From Nitzschia sp. pyKryTriq1 (taxonomy: Eukaryota > Bacillariophyta > Bacillariophyceae > Bacillariales > Bacillariaceae), in NCBI GenBank assembly GCA_956465555.1, contig OY101131.1:13469-77468 (forward strand): a stretch of DNA of 64,000 bases. Direction: 5' to 3'. Position numbers and translations under genes: made by a program. This document shows, piece by piece, positions 1-8,289 of the stretch. Position 1 is the stretch's first letter. Every line of letters starts with the position of its first letter. The notes under the pieces are model-generated. The model made no database searches, was not told the origin of the DNA, and was given only the letters and a program-made list of their open reading frames with translations.

Positions 1-410
1 CCCAACCCCAACCCCAACCCCAACCCCAACCCCAACCCCAACCCCAACCCCAACCCCAACCCCAACCCCAACCCCAACCCCAACCCCAACCCCAACCCCA
101 ACCCCAACCCCAACCCCAACCCCAACCCCAACCCCAACCCCAACCCCAACCCCAACCCCAACCCCAACCCCAACCCCAACCCCAACCCCAACCCCAACCC
201 CAACCCCAACCCCAACCCCAACCCCAACCCCAACCCCAACCCCAACCCCAACCCCAACCCCAACCCCAACCCCAACCCCAACCCCAACCCCAACCCCAAC
301 CCCAACCCCAACCCCAACCCCAACCCCAACCCCAACCCCAACCCCAACCCCAACCCCAACCCCAACCCTAACCCTAACCCAACTTAACCCTAACCCAACT
401 TAACTTAACC
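1..410. repeat. Telomere, CCCCAA (TTGGGG) repeats
   Basis: An almost perfect 6-bp tandem repeat (CCCCAA on the plus strand) runs from base 1 to about 366. It then passes into mixed CCCTAA, CCCAA, CTTAA and CCCCAA units up to about 410. The C-rich strand reads 5' to 3' inward, as expected for a left chromosome end. TTGGGG is best known from Tetrahymena-type ciliates, whereas diatoms are generally reported with TTAGGG. The inner TTAGGG-type units fit an ancestral repeat since overtaken by TTGGGG at the tip. Confidence 0.95.
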
Positions 411-700
411 CCAACGTAAGTTAACTTACCTAAGTACTTAGTTAACCTATTAAGTACTATTAACTATTAGTATTATTAATATTAGTATTAGTATTAACAT
501 AACTTAAGTTACTTAAGTACCTATTAACTTACCTAAGTACTTAGTTAACCTATTAAGTACTATTAACTATTAGTATTATTAATATTAGTATTAGTATTAA
601 CATAACTTAACTTACTTAAGTACCTATTAACCTATTAAGTACCTATTAACTATTAGTATTAGTAATATTAGTATTAGTATTAACATAAGTTAACTTACCT
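411..700. repeat. Subtelomeric AT-rich tandem repeat
   Basis: Two nearly identical copies of a 103-bp AT-rich unit start at about 421 and 524. A third, shortened copy follows (82-bp offset, from about 610). The units are built from short TTAAC, TAAGTA and TAGTATTA words and look like further decay of the telomere word CTTAA or TTAAC. No coding potential is seen. Confidence 0.85.
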
Positions 701-1964
701 ACCTTGAAAAAAGTACACACACAGAGACACACACAGACACACACACATGAAAAAAGTAAAAAGCTAAATAAATCGCGTATCGAACCAGCGACCTCGACGT
801 TTTTTTCTCCATCTTCAGATACATGAAAAAAGCAAAATGCAAAATATATCGCCTCTCGAACCTCTGACCTCCCTGTTGAAATACATTACGACTACTACTA
901 GGAGGGGTCGTTTCGAAAACACCGCTGTTGAAATCGTCCATTGCTTTTTTTTATGAAATCGTTTCCCTGTCGAAATGATTTCTTCCGAATCGTCCCCGTA
1001 GGTAATATATATAAGTTCAATCCAAATGTATGAACATATGTAAAATTTTGCCGGCCATGATAAATATATAAAAATCACATACGACTACCACTGCTACCGC
1101 ACTCCTACAATACTACTGTACTACTAATGTACTGCTTCTTTTTCGGTTGTCGCACGCAGTGCACACTACTACTCCTCTGCTACTACTACTATACCTTGTT
1201 GCTAACTCACTAATCCTACTTACCCTTGTTCCTAATCCCACTTGCCCTTGTTCCTAATTCCACTTGCCCATGTTCCTAAGAATCAAAGGCATATCTGCTT
1301 CTAAAAAGGAAGGAACAGCAATGGGAACACCACCCGCGCGGACCTACACCACCATCGCTGAGTATGCTACTAGTACAACTACTATTCATACTGGTCTACG
1401 TTATTGTCATACGCACTCCTCATCTAGTACGATGTGTACTGAGATGAGGTAGAATTTGTAGGGGTTGTGAAAGTAGTAGTGGTGGTAGAAGTTGTCATAG
1501 TACACGGACCGTTATCAAGTGGAGGATGGGCGAGCCAGCCTGCTGGTACACTTTTAACGTAAAGGCTACTGATGTACGTAGTTATTTATGCTCCGCGTGG
1601 TCGATTTTTTGACATTAGGGTGGAAGGACAGACCGACGACGTCGACAGGACACTGCACTGTGACAAGCAACGATGACCGAAAAAAGACTGGATTAATCCG
1701 AAGGGCGCATCAATGCTTGGTACGAAGAAGGGAAAAGCCGCTAGCGCCAGATCTTTTGCTTGCTGCTACAGTACCCGCCAGCCGGTATTAATACGAGAAG
1801 AGCGCTTATGCCTCTTTTCTTTGCGACGAGATCGGGATTGGAATGACCTGTGGGTGTTTCTTCTGATCATACCACGGTATCATCATCTCCGATCCCTTTC
1901 TCCCCCGTCCATCCAGCACCACAATGTTGCAGAGGACTCGCTTCTCTTGAGTAAGAAAGGGACC
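701..1964. other. Gene-free subtelomeric stretch
   Basis: No convincing gene is seen. The stretch opens with CA/GA dinucleotide repeats (about 714-745). On the minus strand at about 775-800 and 845-870 are two diverged copies of a roughly 54-base segment, each with a GGTTCGA motif followed by T-runs. CTA-rich trinucleotide tracts lie at 1080-1190, and a repeated CCTTGTTCCTAAT word at about 1195-1275. The short open frames here overlap one another and show no domain or codon pattern. Confidence 0.5.
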
Positions 1965-3971
1965 ATGATGATGAGGAGACAAAACTACGGCCCCACTGCA
2001 CGTCGAACAACAGCACTACTAGCAGTACTGCTCGCAGCCACAACCTCGCCTACCGCCACTGCCCAATTCTTTCGTACGCAAGGTACCCAAATCGTGGATC
2101 CGAGCGGGAATGTCTTTCTCGCAAAAGGAATCAACTTGAACGGTTGGCTCTTGCCCGAAGCCTACGGTCTTCACATTAATTCCGTCCATGATCGTCATTT
2201 GAATGCCGAGTCGGATATGGAAGAGAATATTCGAGCGTTGCTTCAGAACGACAACGATGCAGCAGCAGCATTTTGGCAAGCCTTTCGCGACAACTGGGTC
2301 ACGGAACAAGACATTATCGACCTCTCGAACCAAGGATTCAACGCGATTCGACTCCCATTCAACTACAGACTTGTGTCGCCAGTGGATACTCCCGGAGTTT
2401 ACAGTGAAGAAGGATTCCAAATTCTGGATCAAGTGATTGGATGGTGTAAAAACGTCAATGTCACTCTTTTATTGGACATGCATGCGGTTCCCGGTGGTCA
2501 AAGTCACGACGCGTATGCCGATCCCGAATACACTTACTGGTCCCAGGACGAAGGATCGGGTGAATGGTTTCAACGTGGAGTCCAAGTTCTTTGGGAGTAC
2601 AACGAAGAATATTTTCAACAGTCTGGTGGAAGGACGCCCGAGTTCAACAAGCAACGCGCTGCCGAGATTTGGAGAGCGATTGCGGAACGCTATCGAGATG
2701 AGCCAACGGTTCTAGGGTACGAACTCGCCAACGAACCCTACTATTATGCGTCGGCAGGGATCACGGACGACGACCTGCGTGATTTCTTTGTCAATGTGAC
2801 TGCTGCCGTGCGAGAAGTCGATACAAACCATATTGTCTTCGTCGAAGGGAATATCTTTGCCGAAGAGATCGGAGGTTTACTTCCAGCTTTTGATGATAAC
2901 ATGGTGGTCGCCTTTCATCGATACTGGAGAGAAACTTCATATGAAGATGGCGTTGTGCAACAATATCTCGATGCTCGGAACGAACACTCAGTTCCATTTA
3001 TCATGACTGAGTCTGGTGAAAACTCAAATCCATGGATCTACGAAATCACTCAATTGATGGAGAGCAACGATATTGGCTGGTTTTATTGGGGATTCAAAAA
3101 GACTGGCAGCATTGCACTTGCTCACCAAGTCTCGATCAGCGAGGACTATCAATACGTAATCGACAATTGGAGGGACATGGAGCCAGCACCAGACCCAGCT
3201 CGCATCCAACAAGGACTCATGGAGTTTGCAGAAGCGGCCAAGACGGAAAACTGTGTGATCCAACCTGGCTACTTTGCTGCCATGTTGGACCCGCTTTTCA
3301 ACGTCGAACCTCAACCGTTCACCTATGCTGCTATTCCTGGAATCGTGTACGCTGCCCACTACGATATTGGGAATCAAGGGATCGCGTACAGCGATACTCG
3401 ATATAAGAATGAAGAATACCAGGGAGAAGGCTGGAACCTTGGTTGGATGTACCGTAACGACGGGGTAGACATCACCACAACGGATGAATCGGACGAGGGA
3501 GGTATCGGTCTCCATGTCTTTGAGACGGAACCGGGAGAATGGCTCAAATACACAGTCGACGTATTGGAAGAAGGATTGTACAACGTGAGATTCCGTGCCA
3601 AATCTTCCTCTGGAGCCGCTGGAAGTCTAGAGCTAAAAGAGCAAGACGAAAGTCTGGTCTTGTTGGTGAACGTTCCCGAAGGCAGCGATTCCTGGGCGGA
3701 TCTTCAAAATAGCGATCCTCTTTATTTTCCTGCCGGAACTCAAACTCTGACTTTGACCATAGTAAGTGGACAAATCCACGTCGGATGGATGGAGTTCGAG
3801 CGAAGCGATCAAAATGTACCTCTCCAAGAGACAAGCCCGCCCTCGAGTGTCGATACCCCGTCGGATGGTAAAGATGTTGTGGAGAGCTCATCCTCGAGTG
3901 CAAGACATTTGTGGAGTACTTCTCCACTGGTTCTGTTGTTTGGAATATTGTGTGGCCTCCTTTATTACTAG
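1965..3971 (+). CDS. Secreted GH5 glucanase with CBM6-like module and possible GPI anchor
   Basis: Single exon, 668 residues from the ATG in ACCATGATGATG; the frame stays open for 84 codons upstream, but only this start gives a signal peptide (residues 1-33, ending TATAQ). The glycoside hydrolase family 5 barrel spans about 35-400. It shows KGINLNGW, the family HGxPG site as LLLDMHAVPGG, general acid E257 in ELANEP, FHRYW, and nucleophile E349 in MTESGE. A CBM6-like beta-sandwich follows at about 457-612 (EPGEWLKYTVDV, then GWMEFER). The C-terminus is a Ser-rich linker and a hydrophobic end (SPLVLLFGILCGLLYY), like a GPI-anchor signal. The GH5 subtype resembles exo-beta-1,3-glucanases, so cell-surface or vacuolar beta-1,3-glucan (chrysolaminarin, callose) is the likely substrate. 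Substrate and anchoring are inferences; the family call is firm. It is the gene nearest the telomere. Confidence 0.9.
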   Translation: MMMRRQNYGPTARRTTALLAVLLAATTSPTATAQFFRTQGTQIVDPSGNVFLAKGINLNGWLLPEAYGLHINSVHDRHLNAESDMEENIRALLQNDNDAAAAFWQAFRDNWVTEQDIIDLSNQGFNAIRLPFNYRLVSPVDTPGVYSEEGFQILDQVIGWCKNVNVTLLLDMHAVPGGQSHDAYADPEYTYWSQDEGSGEWFQRGVQVLWEYNEEYFQQSGGRTPEFNKQRAAEIWRAIAERYRDEPTVLGYELANEPYYYASAGITDDDLRDFFVNVTAAVREVDTNHIVFVEGNIFAEEIGGLLPAFDDNMVVAFHRYWRETSYEDGVVQQYLDARNEHSVPFIMTESGENSNPWIYEITQLMESNDIGWFYWGFKKTGSIALAHQVSISEDYQYVIDNWRDMEPAPDPARIQQGLMEFAEAAKTENCVIQPGYFAAMLDPLFNVEPQPFTYAAIPGIVYAAHYDIGNQGIAYSDTRYKNEEYQGEGWNLGWMYRNDGVDITTTDESDEGGIGLHVFETEPGEWLKYTVDVLEEGLYNVRFRAKSSSGAAGSLELKEQDESLVLLVNVPEGSDSWADLQNSDPLYFPAGTQTLTLTIVSGQIHVGWMEFERSDQNVPLQETSPPSSVDTPSDGKDVVESSSSSARHLWSTSPLVLLFGILCGLLYY

Positions 3972-4955
3972 AGGCAGCTTTAGCTACCAGTACAGTAGTC
4001 ACGATGCAGCTTACCATTTGGTACGAGAGGAATGCTTAGCTCGTGGTGAATACCATGCGTCGAACAACTCTCACAGGTACCAGCTGGTAGCAAATGCTGC
4101 AAGTAATATTATAGAGCAGCATCGCATTCTCCATCCTACCCTACTACTACTACTACTACTACTAGTAGTAGTAGTAGTACTACTACTAGTAGTAGTAGTA
4201 GTACTAGAGACTAGCCATGATACCTGTACTGCCCGGCCCTACACGTGGCAAGTGTAGCGTGAGGAGACCACGATGAGAGGGCGAACGAATAGAGCAATTC
4301 AATGAAAAGTGCAGTCGTCAGTCATGATGAGACACCGCCGAGCTGGCGTTTCACAGTAGCTCTAGCTTGAGTAGAGTGTTTACCACTGACAATCAGTCCG
4401 CTGCGCTCTTCTATCTGACATCCAACCATTCTTCAATGCTATTTAATTGGTTGTCTACCATAGCATGCATCGTCATTGCGTTGTTGTTGATTTCCCTTGG
4501 ATTGATTGATTGGGTGTACTTCGAGTCGATGGAGTCATCCAAGGTTCTGATTATTTATCTGATGATGATGATGTCGCAGTTTGTGACACCTTCGCAACGT
4601 CATCATCATCCAATACCACTCTACATTTATTGGTCGAAACATGGGAAGCGATATGCAGATGCTATGTCTATTCTGTAAGTTGATCGATGGGAATAGAGTG
4701 GAGTTGCCACCGTGGTTTCTACTTCCTTGGATATCACGGAACAATAACAATAAATGATGATGATGCGATGATGATGATGTGATGATCTTCTCTCAGCCGG
4801 CACGGAAGCAGATAATATGTTGCGGAGGTGGTGCTAAAATCGGTCACATTCTTCGATCACTTCAACTCTTTTATTGATGAAGTGCATGAAGCATCGCCAT
4901 CGCTATCCATTCAATCGAAACGTCAACTCTGGTTCTTCTTCACCAAGTTTGAAAA
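3972..4955. other. Intergenic region with CTA/TAG hairpin tract
   Basis: No gene is supported. At 4134-4207 a run of CTA triplets is followed by TAG, TAC and TAG triplets. The tract is self-complementary and could fold into long hairpins. ATG/GAT trinucleotide runs occur near 4558-4575 and 4755-4785. Short frames at 4367-4678 and 4828-5157 have no recognisable domain and disagree with the neighbouring gene's frame. Confidence 0.5.
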
Positions 4956-5789
4956 ATGGATTCATCAGTCATGGAGTCCAGCACAGATTCTCAACCATCA
5001 TCATCATCGTCGTCGTCGTCAGCGTTACTCGGCAAGATTCCGAACAAGCGGGTATCATTCGAGATTGCTCAAACACAATACTTCGAACAGCAGCGGCCTC
5101 GATCCGATGAAGGCGGCAGCAACCTGGATGATCGTTGGTACACTTCTCAGGAACTAACACACTCGCGGGAAGAGACTCGTCTCGCGCTTCAAGCACTCCA
5201 AGCCTCTACTGCAGAGGAAATTGGTGGCGCCAACACTCAGTTTTGCTTCCGGGGTATCGAAAAGTTCCGAGATGTCATCGCCAAAGTCCAAACGCAGCGG
5301 CTAGTGAAAGAATCAGTTTTAAGGCAGCAAAGGCTGAGTAGAGAGGCTACCACTGATGGAGACGATAAAGAAAGAATCAAAGCCTGTCCAGAGCAGCTCG
5401 CGATCCTTTCACGGTATCTCTCTCAACCATCCAAAGAGATCGCTCATCGATTGGCCCTGGTTAGTGCCCAAGAGACGCTGCAGGACATCGAAGACGACGA
5501 AGGACTATCATCTATCATGAGACAACGATCTGTCTTGGAAAGCACTCCTACCAGACAGGCGCCATCCTCGGGAGCTTTTGCTTGGCATTCTTCTACGCCC
5601 TCCTGCAGCACCGTCCCGCCCGAATCGCCACCATCACTTCTCTCCCCTAGTAGCACCCGCATGCATCCGCGTTGTATTCCATTGAATGAAGATGAGGAGG
5701 CTTGTGTAAAAACCAAGAAAGCGAGGATCGAACTCACTTCTGCTACCCCTGGTAGCAGCAGCAGCGTTCCTCGCCAAGTCTCGGAGTAA
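4956..5789 (+). CDS. Conserved-looking protein of unknown function
   Basis: Single exon, 277 residues. After a Ser-rich start (residues 10-22) it has KRVSFEIAQTQYFE (about 31-44), then DDRWYTSQEL and a helical ET-rich segment (about 58-80). Next is CFRGIEKFRDVIAKVQTQRL (about 97-116), and then ACPEQLAILSRYLSQPS with an Ala-rich helix (about 143-175). From memory, the order VxF, WYT, R-G-[IL]-E and IAxxS-x-x-S recurs in lineage-expanded hypothetical proteins of diatoms; I cannot verify this here. The C-terminal third is Ser/Pro-rich and probably disordered, with a basic KTKKAR patch that could be a nuclear signal. No catalytic motif is visible. Mostly helical, probably a cytosolic or nuclear binding protein. 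The open frame and sensible composition support a real gene. Confidence 0.6.
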   Translation: MDSSVMESSTDSQPSSSSSSSSALLGKIPNKRVSFEIAQTQYFEQQRPRSDEGGSNLDDRWYTSQELTHSREETRLALQALQASTAEEIGGANTQFCFRGIEKFRDVIAKVQTQRLVKESVLRQQRLSREATTDGDDKERIKACPEQLAILSRYLSQPSKEIAHRLALVSAQETLQDIEDDEGLSSIMRQRSVLESTPTRQAPSSGAFAWHSSTPSCSTVPPESPPSLLSPSSTRMHPRCIPLNEDEEACVKTKKARIELTSATPGSSSSVPRQVSE

Positions 5790-6476
5790 TAGGGACGTAA
5801 GAACACTCCACTCTCATTTAAAATTGATGACAACCCATTTTTGATACGAGTAGCAAACATATCATCAAAGTATCTTGATCTTCCTGGTCTCGGTGTCTAG
5901 CAGGACGATAGTAGTTACTGACGAGTGGACGATATCTGTTTACAGGTTTTCAGAATCTGGGAGTCAGTCGATAGAGCGCACCTGAAGCTAGTACTACTAG
6001 CTCCACGCCCAGACGAGGACACATACGTACTAGCTACTCAGTTGGTGGGCTGTCTACGTTTACAACTATCGTGCGGTAATTGTTAGTTTAGACAGTGGAC
6101 TTTTTCGCTGCTTTAGCTTTGCTACTAGAGTAGCTAATACCTTGTACCTCTAGTACCTAGTACCTAGTACCTAGAGTAGATAGGGATGAGCGGGCAAGTC
6201 TCCATGACCCTTCAGAAAGCAAATGTCTTTAGGAGAAAGTCAAACAAACAGAAAGTCAGGACGTTTTTTTACAGGAGGAATGGAAAGAAATGGAATCTTT
6301 CGACGGGTATTGAGACTATGTAAACAAGCATCCATCCGAGAAGACGAATTCAACTACTACTACAAGCAATATACTTTAGTATTACAGCTCTTTAGGTTGT
6401 ACTCAAATGGCTGGATGCCAGCCACATAGGAATATAAAATATAACAACGTTGTGGGTCTAACAGTAGTAGTAGGTT
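5790..6476. other. Intergenic region between convergent genes
   Basis: This stretch holds the 3' flanks of two convergent genes. It contains short CTAGTACCTAGTACC repeats at about 6148-6178 and scattered CTACTAG words. A 68-codon frame at 6223-6429 has no recognisable motif and is not called. Confidence 0.4.
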
Positions 6477-7705
6477 TTATTTTCTAATCCCTTGTTTCAA
6501 ATCGTACGGTATTTGTTCCAAAGCATCTCCTCGAAAGAATGCTGGTTTTTCGCTCGAGACATCTCCCGAAAGGTTCAAAGCTTCTTTGGCTTCCTCGTCT
6601 AATCGAAAGAATGGTTTGGAAGAACGCGGCACTTGCAAAATTTCCACCACCTCCTCCTCCTCGCTCTGTTCATCTCCACCGCGGCTGCTACAGCTGCTGC
6701 TGCTGCTGCTGCTGACATTCACAATGGGGGCGGCAGCCGGCGGTTCGATGCGATCCATGACTACTAGTTTCGCATTTTGCGGATTGAAGGAATGTTCAAA
6801 CTCATCGACCGACAATTGGAAATAACGCATGAGTAGTAGCCGCAATGTCAATCCATGTGTGACAATGACAATATTCAGCTTGTCCATATCGGCACCACTA
6901 TCTTGAAATTGAAGCAAGTCTCGTGACAATGTGGCGAGGAAACTACTGACGCGATTGTAGACATCCAAACCGGCCTCTCCATTGGGAAAGCGGAAAAAGA
7001 ATCGTCCAAAGGTCCGTCGTTCCGCCTTGGCGGTACGGACCTTGCGAGGATCTGCAATAAAAATAATAATAGTGGGGAACAAAGGAAGACGTAGAGAAAA
7101 AGAGTACAAAAGCAAGCAATAGAATGAGAATCGATAGCACAGCATCTTTCAAATGAATCCAATCCACTTAGAAACGCAAACAGCATACTATGGCAAATCT
7201 TACTCTGGAAATTTCCAAATTGCTGTTCGGCGATGCGAGGCTCCTCTCGGACTCCAATCAAATCGACGTCCTCTTGTTCGTTCAAATACGAGCTCATGAT
7301 ATCCCACGACTCCTGTGTACGTTTATACGGACTGCAATAGCAAAATATGGATTCCCCCTTGGTCAAATTGTAGAGATCATGGGCCGCCTTTTGACATTGT
7401 CGTTCGCCGCGGCGTGTCAAGGGAATCTTCCAATCGGGAATCTCGGCATACAAGTTCTCGTCAACATTGCCCAGAGACTCTCCGTGCCTTATCAAGATGA
7501 TGCGCTTCGGGAATTTGGGAATGTACGCCGGTTGGGTCGGCTGTGTAGTATTATTCGTATAGTATAAAGAGGATTTATTATTGTGTTCCTCGAAAAGTAG
7601 GCTGGTACTCGACACCGCTCTTCGAGTCGTCAACGACAACGTCACCGTACAAGCAGAGGAAGGGAGCTTGCTGGATAATCGAACAACGCCCAACCGTAGA
7701 GCCAT
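6477..7705 (-). CDS. Histidine phosphatase (phosphoglycerate-mutase-like), two exons
   Basis: Exons are complement(7204..7705) and complement(6477..7051). They are joined across a 152-bp intron (GTAAGA at the donor, TTGCAG at the acceptor), giving 358 residues. The junction rebuilds the continuous stretch EQQFGNFQ-NPRKV. The catalytic signature LIRHGESLGN (His74) opens the domain. The LTRRGERQ, SPYKRTQES and second-histidine VTHGLTLRLLLMR blocks follow, in the order of the histidine phosphatase superfamily branch 1. Residues 1-40 are basic, Ser/Thr-rich and without acidic residues, consistent with a mitochondrial or other organelle presequence. A Ser/Glu-rich acidic insert lies near the C-terminus. 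Substrate cannot be told from sequence: it could be a 2,3-bisphosphoglycerate-type mutase or a general phosphatase. Both introns and frame agree, so the gene model is good. Confidence 0.85.
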
Positions 7706-8289
7706 GTTTGATTTCGTGCACCGAGAACGAGGGTTGTTCTGTTGTTTTGTGTATTTAGTTCATATGATGAAATGGAGCAATACTCGTACCCGTAGAGCAT
7801 CAGGTCATCATAATGAATATGCTGGTCGATTGTGGATGAAAAAGCTGCAAAAGCAAGCAAAAGCGAGAGCAAAAGCGAGAGCAAAAGCGAGAGCAAAAGC
7901 GAGCGCATGCAGCAATAAAGGGAGAAGATCGCGGTCGGCGGAATTGTGGTGGGGGGAAATGGCGAACGCGAACTGTCGTGACGCGCTGCGACATCACATA
8001 GACACAAAAAATCCCCATGACGTCATTAGTCTTGACACCAAGTGTCCGATAACGTGCTCTACGGGCGATATTCGAACAGTCACGAGCAACGGAAATAGAA
8101 GCTCGTGATTACCGGTAGGCGAAGTCGGGACTCCTCAATGCGAGTAGTCGTTGCAGCCTTGGGGGTGCTACCGGTAATACTCTACTACTAGTAGCTAGAG
8201 TAGAGTAGAGAGGGAGTAGATCTACTCCAGACTACAACTAATACTTCGTACAAATGTAGACTACTCTACTAGTAGCCCGTTAATGACTG
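7706..8289. other. Upstream region of the histidine phosphatase gene, with 12-bp repeat
   Basis: At 7856-7905 a 12-bp unit (AAAAGCGAGAGC) is repeated about four times. A perfect TGACGTCA palindrome lies at 8018-8025, about 310 bp upstream of the minus-strand phosphatase start. CTACTAG and TAGAGTAGAG tracts fill 8180-8280. Overlapping frames on both strands here reflect the repeat and are not called. Confidence 0.5.
8018..8025. promoter_or_regulatory. CRE-like TGACGTCA palindrome
   Basis: A perfect 8-bp bZIP-type site upstream of the histidine phosphatase gene. TGACGT elements are known CO2/cAMP-responsive elements in Phaeodactylum promoters. Function here is only inferred from sequence and position. 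Confidence 0.3.

Noticed and set aside
699-1078. Two overlapping minus-strand ORFs beside the subtelomeric repeat
   Set aside because: They read through CA/GA repeats and T-runs, overlap each other in different frames and show no domain.
7581-8108. 175-codon plus-strand ORF with a Lys-Ala-Arg repeat
   Set aside because: It is antisense to the first exon of the histidine phosphatase and to its promoter. The repeat comes from the 12-bp minisatellite, which is open in several frames on both strands.
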